From: Arthrobacter pascens
GTDB taxonomy: Bacteria; Actinomycetota; Actinomycetes; Actinomycetales; Micrococcaceae
DNA: 64,000 bases
Reading direction: 5' to 3'
Assembly (NCBI RefSeq): GCF_030815585.1
Contig: NZ_JAUSWY010000001.1
Span: 3,596,001 to 3,660,000, forward strand
A program made the translations under genes and the position numbers. Every line of letters begins with the position of its first letter. The first letter of the stretch is position 1. Positions 45,551-54,102 of this stretch are shown here, one piece after another. The notes beneath the pieces are model-generated. The model was not told the origin of the DNA and did no database searches. It worked only from the letters and a program-made list of their open reading frames with translations.

Positions 45551-46333
45551 CTAGCCTTCCACCCAGCGGACGCCGAGCGGGCCTTCCAACAGCCCCTCGG
45601 CAATAATCAGGTCCAGGGGCGTGGTGATTTTCAGTGACTGGGTGGAGCCGTGGACCACATGAACAGGAACGCCCAGCAATTCCACCAGCATGGCGTCATC
45701 GGTGACCGCGGCAGTCTGCCGCTCGTCAAATTTCAGTGCCGCCTCGTGGGCTCTCAGGAGAGTGGGAAGGTGGAAACCCTGGGGAGTCTGGACAGCGCGC
45801 AGTTCCTCCCGCGGAGCGGTTCCCGTCACGATTTCCGGGGCCATCCGGCCATCCTCCCCCGTGGTCGGGACCACAGTTTTGACCGTGTCCACCACCGGTA
45901 CGGCCGGGATCACTGCGACAGCACCGGCCGCCAGGGAATCCACCACGCGATGGAATACGTACTCTGGCGTCAGCGCCCGTGCAGCGTCGTGCACCAGAAC
46001 CGCTTCGGTGCCCTCAACCAACGAGCCCAGCGCGGACCTGACTGAGTCCGCCCTGGTGGCTCCGCCGTCGACCGTTGTCAGGAGCGGGCCGCCGTCGGCG
46101 AGCTCCAGCCGGAAATCTTCCACCAGCTGCCGCAACCCGTCATCTCCCGCCGGCAACGCCACGCATACCTGGCTTCCGACCCCGGCCGCGACGATGCCCC
46201 GCAGGGCGTGAAGGAGGATGGGTTCGCCGCCGAGCGGGACGGCTGCCTTGGGGATCCCATAGCCCAGCCGCTCACCGGAGCCAGCGGCCACCAGAACGAC
46301 GGCGGTGACGGGGCGGGGCAGTCCGTTAGTCAT
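45551..46333 (-). CDS. ispD: 2-C-methyl-D-erythritol 4-phosphate cytidylyltransferase
   Basis: The enzyme joins CTP to MEP in isoprenoid synthesis. The nucleotide loop is [20 protein letters not shown], and [20 protein letters not shown] holds the catalytic region. From ATG 46333 ([14 protein letters not shown]) the protein has 260 residues. The 27-residue extension to 46414 lies outside family homology, and a TAGGCT hexamer (46341-46346) ends 7 nt before ATG 46333, which supports a leaderless start there. ispF follows after 2 nt. Confidence 0.95.
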   Translation of the reverse strand: MTNGLPRPVTAVVLVAAGSGERLGYGIPKAAVPLGGEPILLHALRGIVAAGVGSQVCVALPAGDDGLRQLVEDFRLELADGGPLLTTVDGGATRADSVRSALGSLVEGTEAVLVHDAARALTPEYVFHRVVDSLAAGAVAVIPAVPVVDTVKTVVPTTGEDGRMAPEIVTGTAPREELRAVQTPQGFHLPTLLRAHEAALKFDERQTAAVTDDAMLVELLGVPVHVVHGSTQSLKITTPLDLIIAEGLLEGPLGVRWVEG

Positions 46334-46340
46334 GCGGTCT

Positions 46341-46346
46341 AGCCTA
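46341..46346 (-). promoter_or_regulatory. -10 box (TAGGCT) 7 nt before the ispD start
   Basis: On the minus strand TAGGCT, seven bases (AGACCGC), then ATG. The same hexamer stands at the same distance before tmk on the plus strand. Confidence 0.6.
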
Positions 46347-46417
46347 CGTCCCCGGCCCGCCCCTTCGCCCACCCGCGGGCGGAGAACGGGATCCTGTTGC
46401 CCGAATCCGGGCAAAAA

Positions 46418-46452
46418 GAAACCCCGGCGGCACTTGCGTGCCCCCGGGGTTC
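46418..46452 (-). terminator. carD terminator
   Basis: AACCCCGG pairs with CCGGGGTT around an inner CAC/GTG stem (46418-46452). On the minus strand it is followed by TTTCTTTTT. It begins just after the carD stop at 46458 and separates carD from ispD. Confidence 0.88.
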
Positions 46453-46457
46453 AATTC

Positions 46458-46940
46458 TTAGGAAGCCAGGACCTCGTCGAGAACGCTGGCAGCCTTCTCT
46501 TCGTCGGTCTTTTCAGCCAGCGCCAGTTCTGAAATCAGAATCTGCCGGGCCTTGGCCAGCATTCGCTTCTCACCTGCGGAAAGGCCCCGATCGTGATCAC
46601 GGCGCCAGAGGTCACGTACAACCTCTGCTACCTTGATGACGTCACCGGAAGCAAGCTTCTCCAGATTTGCCTTGTACCTGCGTGACCAGTTGGTGGGTTC
46701 TTCAGTGAACTCGGCGCGCAGCACATCAAATACGTGCTCCAAGCCTTCTTTGCCCACTACGTCACGAACCCCAACAAGGTCAACGTTTTCTGCTGGAACT
46801 TCAATGGTCAGATCACCCTGAGCCACCTTGAGCTTGAGATACATTTTCTCTTCGCCCTTGACAGTGCGCATCTTGATTTCTTCAATTTTTGCTGCACCGT
46901 GGTGAGGGTAAACTACTGTCTCGCCGACCTCAAATACCAT
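46458..46940 (-). CDS. carD: CarD-family RNA polymerase-binding transcription factor
   Basis: The 160-residue protein stabilises RNA polymerase open complexes, especially at rRNA promoters. It starts [20 protein letters not shown], the polymerase-interaction (Tudor-like) domain, and continues into the helical DNA-binding domain with [20 protein letters not shown] and [20 protein letters not shown]; the conserved tryptophan lies in this second domain. ATG 46940 has AAGGGG upstream; the 12-residue extension to 46976 is rejected. It has its own terminator and stands divergent from the lipoprotein gene at 47196. Confidence 0.95.
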   Translation of the reverse strand: MVFEVGETVVYPHHGAAKIEEIKMRTVKGEEKMYLKLKVAQGDLTIEVPAENVDLVGVRDVVGKEGLEHVFDVLRAEFTEEPTNWSRRYKANLEKLASGDVIKVAEVVRDLWRRDHDRGLSAGEKRMLAKARQILISELALAEKTDEEKAASVLDEVLAS

Positions 46941-47195
46941 GTGGACATTCCCCTTTCCCGCAGACCAGTTTATCACGATTCGGGCATATGACTGGCCTAG
47001 AACAGGCCCCGGAACCGCATGAATACGCGGAAAACGGGCGGAATCGACCCCCTTGAACCCCTTGACGGATGCAGATAATAGTGCATCGGGAGGGTACTGC
47101 CAAGGGCAATATGACCCCCCGGAATCCTCGTTTGGGCGGGTTTGCGGATAGGCTATGCCTGATTAATGTTCCAAGACTCTTGAGGAGTACGTGAC

Positions 47196-47756
47196 GTGCG
47201 TTTCACTGCGATGAACCGGGCCCAGCGGGGCAAACTGGCACTGGCGGCAGCAGCCCTGGGCCTTGGCCTGCTGACAGTGACGGGCTGCGGCTACATCACC
47301 CCCCAGCAGACCACTCACCAGTACGCCGCCTCAGACGGCATCCGCGCCGATCTGGGTCCCCTAGAGTTGCGCAACATGCTGATTGTCTCCGCAGGCGAAG
47401 ACAAGCCCGGCCGTCTGCTCGGCGCTGTGTACAACTCCTCGTCGAAGGACGTCAAACTCACCGTCAACGGTGCAGAAGGCTCACAGACGCAGGTGACCGT
47501 GAAGGCCAACGCCTACACCCTGCTGAACGACTCCACAGACGAAGCCATCCTGAGCACCAGCGGCGGCAAGCCCGGTTCCCTGGTGGACGTCAAAATCAGC
47601 GAAGACGGCACCAACCTGGACCAGACCATCAAGGTTCCCGTCCTGGACGCCACGCTGGCGGAGTACAAGGAGTACATGCCGGCCGGCAGCGAACCCACAG
47701 GAACCACCTCACCCACTCCGTCTCCGTCGGCTTCGACCGCGGGCACAGGGCACTAG
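47196..47756 (+). CDS. Putative lipoprotein of unknown function
   Basis: The 186-residue product has a lipoprotein signal: a basic N-terminus, the hydrophobic stretch LALAAAALGLGLLTVTG, and the lipobox TVTGCG with Cys at about residue 31. The mature part is rich in beta-strand (MLIVSAGEDKPGRLLGAVYN, TQVTVKANAYTLLNDS, DQTIKVPVLDATLAEYK), suggesting one immunoglobulin-like sandwich, and ends in a disordered Thr/Ser/Pro tail. Start GTG 47196 follows GAGGAG. Similar proteins occur beside carD in related actinobacteria. I cannot name a function; a cell-surface role is likely. Confidence 0.8.
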   Translation: MRFTAMNRAQRGKLALAAAALGLGLLTVTGCGYITPQQTTHQYAASDGIRADLGPLELRNMLIVSAGEDKPGRLLGAVYNSSSKDVKLTVNGAEGSQTQVTVKANAYTLLNDSTDEAILSTSGGKPGSLVDVKISEDGTNLDQTIKVPVLDATLAEYKEYMPAGSEPTGTTSPTPSPSASTAGTGH

Positions 47757-47782
47757 GCGCCCCGGCGGGCTAAGTTCCGACA

Positions 47783-47817
47783 CAAAGGAGGGGCTCCCAT
47801 TGGGAGCCCCTCCTTTG
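47783..47817. terminator. Bidirectional terminator between the lipoprotein gene and regX3
   Basis: CAAAGGAGGGGCTCCCA (47783-47799) is exactly complementary to TGGGAGCCCCTCCTTTG (47801-47817). Both strands end in a T-rich edge, and the genes on either side converge. Confidence 0.92.
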
Positions 47818-47861
47818 ATGTCTGCCTTGATGTCTGCGGGAAGACCTAGGGCTGGGAAGAC

Positions 47862-48542
47862 TTAGGGCTCGAACTTGTAGCCGAGCCCGCGCACTGTCAC
47901 CAGGAACCGGGGCGCCGACGGATCAGGTTCAATTTTGCTTCGCAGCCGCTTGACGTGAACGTCCAGCGTCTTGGTATCGCCCACGTAGTCGGAACCCCAG
48001 ACACGGTCGATCAGCTGGCCGCGGGTCAGCACACGCCCGGAGTTGCGCAGCAGCATCTCCAGCAGTTCGAATTCCTTCAACGGGAGCAGCACCTGCTCCC
48101 CGCTCACACTCACGACATGCCGTTCGATGTCCATCCGGACCGGGCCTGCCTGCACGGTGGAAGAAATCAGCTCCTCGGGCTCGCCTTGCCGGCGGAGCAC
48201 AGCCCGGACCCGGGCCACAAGTTCGCGCGAGGAATACGGCTTTGTGACGTAGTCGTCAGCGCCCAGTTCCAGGCCCACTACCTTGTCGATTTCGGCGTCC
48301 TTGGCGGTCAGCATGATCACCGGGACGCTGGAACGCTGACGCAGCTGGCGGCATACCTCGGTGCCGGACAGCCCCGGCAGCTGCAGGTCGAGTAGCACCA
48401 GGTCCGCCCCGTTGCGGTCAAACTCCGTGATGGCGGCCAGGCCGTTGTCCACCACCTCTACCTCAAAACCCTCTTTGCCCAGCAAATAGGACAAGGGGTC
48501 GCTGAACGACTCTTCGTCCTCGACAATCAAAATCCTGCTCAA
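47862..48542 (-). CDS. regX3: Phosphate-responsive response regulator RegX3
   Basis: The OmpR/PhoB-type regulator has a receiver domain (RILIVEDEESFSDPLSYLLG, phosphoacceptor Asp in DLVLLDLQLPGLSG, Lys in MLTAKDAEI) and a winged-helix domain (LPLKEFELLEMLLRNSGRVL, DVHVKRLRSKIEPD). The best start is TTG 48542, which overlaps the senX3 stop (TTGA) and has AGGAG 7 nt upstream; the 38-residue extension to 48656 lies inside senX3. The product has 226 residues. With SenX3 it should control phosphate-starvation genes, probably including phoU through the repeats at 49784-49827. Confidence 0.96.
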   Translation of the reverse strand: MSRILIVEDEESFSDPLSYLLGKEGFEVEVVDNGLAAITEFDRNGADLVLLDLQLPGLSGTEVCRQLRQRSSVPVIMLTAKDAEIDKVVGLELGADDYVTKPYSSRELVARVRAVLRRQGEPEELISSTVQAGPVRMDIERHVVSVSGEQVLLPLKEFELLEMLLRNSGRVLTRGQLIDRVWGSDYVGDTKTLDVHVKRLRSKIEPDPSAPRFLVTVRGLGYKFEP

Positions 48543-49723
48543 GCGCTTGCTCCTTGTTCGTTGACGGCTGGTCTGTTGATGCCGGCATGTTCTTCTTCGC
48601 TTTCCATCTCCGGAAGCCGGAGGGTGAAAGTGGAGCCTTGGCCGGGCTGCGACCACAAGGTCACCTCGCCGCCATGGTTGGAGGCAACATGCTTGACGAT
48701 GCTCAGCCCCAGGCCGGTTCCGCCCGTGTGGCGAGACCGCGCGGAGTCCACCCGGTAGAAGCGCTCAAACACGCGGTCCTGGTCCTCCGGCGCGAGTCCT
48801 TCTCCCTGGTCTGTGACTGATAGGGCGATCAGGCCATCCTTGGCGCGGACACCGATGCCAACCTGTGTGTTTTCCGGGGAGTAGCGGATGGCGTTGTCAA
48901 TCAGGTTTCGCAGTGCAGTGACCAGCAGGTCCTGGTCGCCGAAGACTATCCCGTCCACCCGCTGGCCAACCACTATCTGGATGTTCTTGCTCTCCGCGGG
49001 AAGCTGGGAACGGTCCACCGCCTCCGTGATCACTGCGTTGATGTCCACTGGCCTGCCCTGCTGGGACACACTGGCGCCCTGCAGACGCGAGAGCTCAATG
49101 ATGTCCTGGACCAGGGCCGCCAGCCGCCCGGACTCCTTGTGCATACGCTTGGCGAACCGGCGGACGGCCTCTTCATCATCGGCCGAAGACTCCAGCGCCT
49201 CGGCAAGGAGGGAAATTGCGCCCACGGGCGTCTTCAGCTCATGGGACACGTTGGCCACAAAGTCATTGCGGATCTCCTCGGTCCGGGTGATCTCCGTCCG
49301 GTCGTCCGCCAGCAGGAGGATGTATTCCTCACCGAGCATGGCTGCCCGAACTTGCACAATGATGGTCCCCTGGCCCAGAGGACCGCGGGGAAGCTCCAGC
49401 CGCTTCTCCAGGATCACGCCGTCGCGGCGGACTCCGGCGGTCATGTCCAGCAACTGCTTGTGTACCACCGTGTGGCCCCGGACCAGTCCGTAGGCATAGG
49501 CCGCCGGGCTGGCACGGACCACGCCGTCAACCGCGTCCACCACCACAAACGCCCGCCCGACGACCGCAAGCACCTCGGCGGCGCCCGCCGGCAACGTGAG
49601 TTCATCGACGTCGATGTCCACCAGCTGCCGCTGCTTTTCGCTTACCCTGAAGGCGAGCACGCCGAAGGTGCCGAACGACAGGCCGATGAGGCCGGCGATG
49701 ACACCGATGAGCATAGGATCCAC
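48539..49723 (-). CDS. senX3: Phosphate-sensing histidine kinase SenX3
   Basis: The 394-residue kinase has one N-terminal membrane segment (MLIGVIAGLIGLSFGTFGVL), a PAS-like linker (residues about 45-150), the phosphoacceptor block FVANVSHELKTPVGAISLLA, the N-box NLIDNAIRYSPENTQ, and the G-boxes DQGEGLAPEDQDRVFERFY and GTGLGLSIVKHVASNHGG. It lacks a large extracellular sensor domain, like SenX3 of mycobacteria, where sensing works through PhoU and the phosphate transporter. regX3 is cotranslated by a 4-base overlap. phoU lies divergent on the other side. Confidence 0.96.
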   Translation of the reverse strand: MDPMLIGVIAGLIGLSFGTFGVLAFRVSEKQRQLVDIDVDELTLPAGAAEVLAVVGRAFVVVDAVDGVVRASPAAYAYGLVRGHTVVHKQLLDMTAGVRRDGVILEKRLELPRGPLGQGTIIVQVRAAMLGEEYILLLADDRTEITRTEEIRNDFVANVSHELKTPVGAISLLAEALESSADDEEAVRRFAKRMHKESGRLAALVQDIIELSRLQGASVSQQGRPVDINAVITEAVDRSQLPAESKNIQIVVGQRVDGIVFGDQDLLVTALRNLIDNAIRYSPENTQVGIGVRAKDGLIALSVTDQGEGLAPEDQDRVFERFYRVDSARSRHTGGTGLGLSIVKHVASNHGGEVTLWSQPGQGSTFTLRLPEMESEEEHAGINRPAVNEQGASA

Positions 49724-49783
49724 AGCTCCAGCTTATGCTCTGTAAAATGCTGGTCTGGTGCGTACAAGGCAGATGGGTGGACG

Positions 49784-49827
49784 ATTCAACTAACGTTCAT
49801 CTTCAGATGCCTAACCGTTCACCGTAC
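49784..49827 (+). promoter_or_regulatory. PHO-box-like array of 11-bp direct repeats between senX3 and phoU
   Basis: Four consecutive 11-mers can be set out: ATTCAACTAAC, GTTCATCTTCA, GATGCCTAACC and GTTCACCGTAC. GTTCATC (49795) and GTTCACC (49817) are exactly 22 bp apart. This is the unit length and core of actinobacterial PhoP/RegX3 sites; the third unit is degenerate. It lies about 95 bp before phoU and 60 bp before senX3. Confidence 0.6.
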
Positions 49828-49921
49828 AGTGGCAGAGTGACCCGTTGGAGTGCCGAACGGCGACATGAAGTCCTGCTGCCAAATGGATGGCTGGCAGGGG
49901 TTCCAAAGAAAGGACGCCTAC

Positions 49922-50584
49922 GTGCGTAAGGTTTTTCAGGAGGAGCTGACCCAGGTGGGCGACCAGCTCGTGGAAATCTCGCGGCTGGTCAGCGAGGCAA
50001 TCGGGAAGGCCACGACTTCCTTCCAGGTGGCTGATGTGGATCTCGCCCAGGATGTCATTGCGGCGGACGCCCGCATCGATTTCCTGCAGAACAGCCTGGA
50101 TGAGCGCGCCATCGACATCCTGGCGCTGCAGGGGCCTGTCGCCAGTGACCTCCGCATGATCGTCGGCTCGCTGCGCATGAGCGCCTCTCTGGAGCGCATG
50201 GGTGACCTCGCCCGCCACATCGCCCAACTGGCGCGTCTCCGCTTTCCCTCAACCGTGATCCCCGCGTCCATGACGGAAACCTTTAAGGAGCTGGCCGAAC
50301 TGGACCAGCTGATCGCCGACAAGCTGACTGTGTTGCTGGAGACCCGGGACCTTGAAGTTGCCCGCGACATCCTCAAGGCGAACAGCGCTATCAACGATCT
50401 TCACTTGAGCGTGTTCAAGGCGATCGCCCGCAGCGACTGGCAGGAATCCCCCGCCACCACCGTGGATGTGGCGCTGGCCAGCCGCTACTTCGAGCGCTTT
50501 GCCGACCACGGCGTCTCCGTGGCGCAAAAGGTTACGTACCTGGTCACCGGCGCCTGGCAGCCGAACAGCTCCGAACACGGTTAA
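49922..50584 (+). CDS. phoU: Phosphate transport/signalling regulator PhoU
   Basis: The 220-residue all-helical protein has the two PhoU repeats: VRKVFQEELTQVGDQLVEIS to SLRMSASLERMGDLARHIAQ, and SMTETFKELAELDQLIADKL to VDVALASRYFERFADHGVSV. Each carries the metal-cluster motif (LERMGDLA and FERFADHG). PhoU links the Pst transporter to SenX3-type kinases. Start GTG 49922 has GAAAGGA 9 nt upstream; the 24-residue extension to 49850 would cover the ribosome-binding site. No pst genes are in the window. Confidence 0.95.
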   Translation: MRKVFQEELTQVGDQLVEISRLVSEAIGKATTSFQVADVDLAQDVIAADARIDFLQNSLDERAIDILALQGPVASDLRMIVGSLRMSASLERMGDLARHIAQLARLRFPSTVIPASMTETFKELAELDQLIADKLTVLLETRDLEVARDILKANSAINDLHLSVFKAIARSDWQESPATTVDVALASRYFERFADHGVSVAQKVTYLVTGAWQPNSSEHG

Positions 50585-50591
50585 CCCTGCA

Positions 50592-50655
50592 GAGTTTTTT
50601 GCCCAGATACGGCCCCTTTCGAGGCGATTAGGTCGCCTTATCTGGACAAAAACTC
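50592..50655. repeat. Long imperfect inverted repeat with inner hairpin, downstream of phoU
   Basis: GAGTTTTTTGCCCAGATA (50592-50609) matches the reverse complement of TATCTGGACAAAAACTC (50639-50655) with two differences. Inside lies AGGCGA (50622-50627) / TCGCCT (50633-50638). The 64-bp element has the structure of a small palindromic repeat or MITE-like unit, and its U6 run could also make it part of a terminator. Confidence 0.65.
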
Positions 50656-50656
50656 C

Positions 50657-50711
50657 AGTACGACGGCGGACGGTCACCCGGGATTCCCAGGTGACCGTCC
50701 GCCGTCGTACT
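50657..50711. terminator. Perfect 22-bp-arm hairpin between convergent phoU and gpmA
   Basis: Arms 50657-50678 and 50690-50711 are perfectly complementary (starting AGTACGACGGCGGACGG), with an extra GGG/CCC stem in the loop. It begins one base after the previous inverted repeat and lies 30 bp beyond the gpmA stop. Likely a bidirectional terminator. Confidence 0.8.
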
Positions 50712-50740
50712 TGTGTTGATGCAGTTTTCCCGGGGAAGCC

Positions 50741-51487
50741 CTACTTCTTACCCTGGTTGGCGACCGCCAGGATGGCGTCAGCGGCGGCGTCCGGGTCCAG
50801 GTAGGTGCCGCCGGGAGTGATCGGCTGGAAGTCCTCGTCGAGGTCGTAGACCAGCGGAATGCCCGTGGGGATGTTCAGGCTGGCGATGGCGTCGTCGCTG
50901 ATGCCATCAAGGTGCTTGACCAGCGCACGCAGCGAATTGCCGTGGGCCGTGACCAGGACGGTCTTGCCTGCCTTGAGGTCTTCCTTGATATCCGATTCCC
51001 AGTACGGAAGCAGGCGGACCAGGACATCCTTGAGGCACTCGGTCCGGGGCACGGCGTCGCCGATGTCCGCGTAGCGGGGATCGCCCACCTGGGAGAACTT
51101 GGAGTCATCCGCCAGGGGCGGCGGCGGGGTGTCGTAAGAACGGCGCCATTCCATGAACTGCTCCTCGCCATACTCGGCGAGAGTCTGGGCCTTGTCCTTG
51201 CCCTGCAGCGCACCGTAGTGGCGTTCGTTCAGGCGCCAGTCGCGCTTGACCGGGATCCAGCCCCGGTCAGCTTTATCCAGGGAGATGTTGGCCGTGTTGA
51301 TGGCGCGCTTCAGAAGCGAGGTGTAGAGGATGTCCGGGAGCACGTCGTGCTCGACCAGAAGCTCACCGCCGCGGACGGCTTCCGTTCGGCCCTGGTCGTT
51401 GAGGTCAACGTCCACCCAGCCGGTGAACAGGTTCTTGGCGTTCCATTCGCTGTGGCCGTGGCGCAGCAGAATCAGCTTGTAAGTCAT
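50741..51487 (-). CDS. gpmA: 2,3-bisphosphoglycerate-dependent phosphoglycerate mutase
   Basis: The glycolytic enzyme interconverts 3- and 2-phosphoglycerate. The phosphohistidine is in [20 protein letters not shown], the active-site Glu region is [20 protein letters not shown], and the second catalytic His is in [19 protein letters not shown]. From ATG 51487 it has 248 residues, with AGGAT 9 nt upstream; an ATG three codons earlier (51496) is possible but has no such site. It is monocistronic and converges on phoU. Confidence 0.96.
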   Translation of the reverse strand: MTYKLILLRHGHSEWNAKNLFTGWVDVDLNDQGRTEAVRGGELLVEHDVLPDILYTSLLKRAINTANISLDKADRGWIPVKRDWRLNERHYGALQGKDKAQTLAEYGEEQFMEWRRSYDTPPPPLADDSKFSQVGDPRYADIGDAVPRTECLKDVLVRLLPYWESDIKEDLKAGKTVLVTAHGNSLRALVKHLDGISDDAIASLNIPTGIPLVYDLDEDFQPITPGGTYLDPDAAADAILAVANQGKK

Positions 51488-51546
51488 GATTTTCATCCTA
51501 GCCGAGGCGCACTGCGGCCCGCCCAGCGTTACACCGGGTTGAAGTA

Positions 51547-51552
51547 TAGGGT
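51547..51552 (+). promoter_or_regulatory. -10 box (TAGGGT) 6 nt before the methyltransferase start
   Basis: TAGGGT, six bases (TGGGCC), then GTG 51559. TATAGG overlaps it and is an alternative hexamer. The arrangement fits a leaderless transcript. Confidence 0.5.
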
Positions 51553-51558
51553 TGGGCC

Positions 51559-52401
51559 GTGGTCCAAAAAGCTGAACGGGTAGCGGCCCCGCAGATGTCC
51601 GGCAAGACCAGGCCCGGCAGGCCGGTCGGTAACATCACCCGCGGCACCACCAACCCCAACCGCATGCGGCGGGTGGACCGGTGGCTCACCGGACCCCAGG
51701 CCTGGCGCCTCCGAACGGCAGACGACCCGCTTGTCATCGACCTGGGCTACGGCGCGACGCCAGCCACCGCCGTCGAACTCTTCGAGCGGCTGGCCACCAT
51801 CCGTCCGGACGTCCGCGTCTGCGGGATCGAGATTGAACCGGAGCGTGTCCGCGCGGCCAAGGCGTTGGAGAGGCCGGGGCTGAGCTTCATGATCGGCGGC
51901 TTCGAATTGCCCGTGCCAGGCAGGCCCGTGCTGGTCCGCGCCTTCAACGTGCTGCGGCAGTACGAGGAGGCCGACGTCGATGGGATCTGGCGGCTGGTCC
52001 AGGGCCGGCTCTCCACCGGCGGATTGTTTATTGACGGCACCTGCGACGAGATCGGCCGGCGGGTGACGTGGATAGCCCTCGACGCGGAGCGGCCGCTGTC
52101 GCTGAGTATGTCCGTGCGGTTCGGCAGCTTCGGTCTGCCCTCCGAGATTGCCGAGCGGCTCCCCAAGGCGCTGATCCACCGAAACGTCCCGGGCGAGCGG
52201 ATCCATAGCCTGATGCAGGCGATGGACCGGGCGTGGCTGGAATCAGCGCCGCTGGCCTCGTTTGGAAACCGCCAGCGCTGGCACGCCATGTGCAGAACAC
52301 TGCTCGACGCCGGGTGGCCGGTTCAGGACGGGCCGTCGCGTTGGCGGCTGGGGGAACTTACGGTGGGCTGGGAAGCCGTTGCGCCGTCGGGCAGGCCTTA
52401 G
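51559..52401 (+). CDS. Class I SAM-dependent methyltransferase (substrate unknown)
   Basis: The 280-residue protein has a SAM-binding motif I in [20 protein letters not shown] and motif II-like [20 protein letters not shown], followed by [20 protein letters not shown]. It lacks a clear substrate-specific domain, and the [17 protein letters not shown] segment does not identify one. Start GTG 51559 lies 6 nt after a TAGGGT hexamer (51547-51552), the leaderless arrangement, without a Shine-Dalgarno sequence. It converges on the DUF2516 gene with only 7 nt between the stops, and no terminator fits there. Confidence 0.82.
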   Translation: MVQKAERVAAPQMSGKTRPGRPVGNITRGTTNPNRMRRVDRWLTGPQAWRLRTADDPLVIDLGYGATPATAVELFERLATIRPDVRVCGIEIEPERVRAAKALERPGLSFMIGGFELPVPGRPVLVRAFNVLRQYEEADVDGIWRLVQGRLSTGGLFIDGTCDEIGRRVTWIALDAERPLSLSMSVRFGSFGLPSEIAERLPKALIHRNVPGERIHSLMQAMDRAWLESAPLASFGNRQRWHAMCRTLLDAGWPVQDGPSRWRLGELTVGWEAVAPSGRP

Positions 52402-52408
52402 CGCAGCG

Positions 52409-52765
52409 TCACCAAGGGCCGTAGGGGCCCGTGTTGCGGCTGCCTCCGCGCCCGGCATCCTTGACAGCAGGCCGGACATCGGCGAGGTAGACGGAAGCTG
52501 CCACCACGGCAGCCAGCCCGAACAGGCCAATCGTCCCGAACAGACCGCCACCGCTGCCCAAGAGCGAGATGACGCCCACAAACGTGGCGCCGCCGGTAAG
52601 CGCCAGCCAGAAGGTCTTCGTCCTTTTGCCGGTAGCTTCAAAGGCACTGGCTTTGTGCCGGACACAGTCAAACAGAGCCCACAGCTCAAGTCCCAAGGCC
52701 ACGAGGGCCAGAACGAAAAACACTGCGCGCTCGACATAAAAAATCATCACTTGACCGTCCACCAT
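52409..52765 (-). CDS. DUF2516 small membrane protein
   Basis: The 118-residue protein has three hydrophobic segments: VERAVFFVLALVALGLELWA, KTFWLALTGGATFVGVISLL and LFGTIGLFGLAAVVAASVYL, with a cytoplasmic loop CVRHKASAFEATGKRTK between the first two and a Gly/Arg tail. It is the actinobacterial DUF2516 family, of unknown function. It starts 6 nt after the upstream PLP-enzyme stop. TAGGCT at that junction lies 6 nt before an in-frame GTG (52762), so a one-residue-shorter leaderless form is possible. Confidence 0.88.
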   Translation of the reverse strand: MVDGQVMIFYVERAVFFVLALVALGLELWALFDCVRHKASAFEATGKRTKTFWLALTGGATFVGVISLLGSGGGLFGTIGLFGLAAVVAASVYLADVRPAVKDAGRGGSRNTGPYGPW

Positions 52766-52771
52766 CCCAGC

Positions 52772-53962
52772 CTAACCGTCCAAGGAGTCCAGCGCCTGCT
52801 TCAAGTCGGCCCAAAGGTCGTCAACATTCTCGATCCCGACGCTCAGGCGCACCAGGTTCTCCGGCACGCTGAGGGGCTCGGCGCTGTGCCGGCGTCGACG
52901 TTCGATCAGCGATTCCACGCCGCCCAGGGACGTGGCCGGCAGCCAGAGCTCCAGTGACCGGACCAGTTTGTCTGCTGCGTCGGCCCCGTCGAGGCCAGCC
53001 ACCGGGGCTATCTGGACGCAGACAATGGACCCGAAGCCTGTCATTTGGTTCTTAGCCCGTTCGTGCCCGGGATCCTGGGGCAGCCCGGGGAACCTGATGC
53101 CCTCAATCCCCGGATGGGCGCTCAGTCGCTCGGCGAGTACGGCTGCTGACGCCTGCGAGCGTTCCACGCGCAACGCCAGGGTCCGGAGACCGCGCAGCGC
53201 AAGCCAGGCTTCAAAGGGGCCGGCAATTCCGCCGTGGATGATGCGGTGGTGCAACAGCGCAGCCCGGATGTCCGGGTTCGACGTCACCAGGGCGCCCAGC
53301 ACCACGTCGGAATGCCCCGACAGATATTTGGTCACCGAGTGAAGCACGACGCCGGAACCCAGCCCCAGCGGCTGCTGCACCAGCGGGGTGGAGAAAGTGT
53401 TGTCCGTGACAACGATGGCTCCGGCCCGGTGGGCAGCGCCGGTGAGTTCGCGGATGTCTGCAATGCCCAGCATGGGGTTGGTCGGGCTTTCGAGCCACAG
53501 CATGCTGGCGGTGCGGGTGTCCGCGCCGCGGGGTGCCAGCTGTTCCTTGACGGCGTCAGTATCCGCGATGTCCACTGTCCGGAGTTCCAGGAAGCCCTTC
53601 TGGGCGAGTTCGGCGGCCATCACCAGTGACCCGGAGTAGCTGTGCGAGGGCATCACCAGGACGCCCCCCGCCGGCACGAGGGACAGGGCAGAGCTCACCG
53701 CTGCCAGCCCGGACGCGTAGAGCAGGGCCGGCAGCGTGGATCCCTCGAGCTGGCCCAGGGCCTCTTCGAAGGGATCCCAGGTGGGGTTGGAGTACCGGCC
53801 GTATCCGCGGTCCCCGTCAGCCAGCGGACCGCTGCCAAAGTAGGTGGAGGACAGCACGATGGGCGGGTTGACTGGCTCGTCCCGTTTACGTGGCGGCCGG
53901 CCTGCGGCAACAACCACCGTCTCGGCCGACAGGGAGGCGGCGTAGCGTTCTGAAAGACTCAT
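52772..53962 (-). CDS. Cys/Met-metabolism PLP enzyme, cystathionine gamma-synthase/lyase-like
   Basis: This fold-type I PLP enzyme (396 residues) has the family blocks RYGxY-like GDRGYGRYSNPTWDPFEEAL, SGLAAVSSALSLV, LWLESPTNPMLGIADIREL, VVTDNTFSTPLVQQPLGLGS with the cofactor aspartate, and SVTKYLSGHSDVVLGAL with the PLP lysine. It makes or cleaves cystathionine or a related thioether; synthase, lyase and methionine gamma-lyase cannot be separated by eye. ATG 53962 is 6 nt after TACGCT (53969-53974), a leaderless arrangement. DUF2516 follows in the same transcript. Confidence 0.9.
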   Translation of the reverse strand: MSLSERYAASLSAETVVVAAGRPPRKRDEPVNPPIVLSSTYFGSGPLADGDRGYGRYSNPTWDPFEEALGQLEGSTLPALLYASGLAAVSSALSLVPAGGVLVMPSHSYSGSLVMAAELAQKGFLELRTVDIADTDAVKEQLAPRGADTRTASMLWLESPTNPMLGIADIRELTGAAHRAGAIVVTDNTFSTPLVQQPLGLGSGVVLHSVTKYLSGHSDVVLGALVTSNPDIRAALLHHRIIHGGIAGPFEAWLALRGLRTLALRVERSQASAAVLAERLSAHPGIEGIRFPGLPQDPGHERAKNQMTGFGSIVCVQIAPVAGLDGADAADKLVRSLELWLPATSLGGVESLIERRRRHSAEPLSVPENLVRLSVGIENVDDLWADLKQALDSLDG

Positions 53963-53968
53963 GCAGAA

Positions 53969-53974
53969 AGCGTA
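53969..53974 (-). promoter_or_regulatory. -10 box (TACGCT) 6 nt before the PLP-enzyme start
   Basis: On the minus strand TACGCT, six bases (TTCTGC), then ATG 53962. No Shine-Dalgarno sequence is present. Confidence 0.5.
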
Positions 53975-54102
53975 CTTTGCAGAGCCGGGACAGCCTGAGC
54001 GGCGTTGCGCGGCCGCGATGGGGCGGTCCTCCCGACGACGTCTGCCGCTGGGACGTCAACCCCTGGGGCACAGTCCAATGGGTGAATGTCAGCGGCGGTC
54101 GG

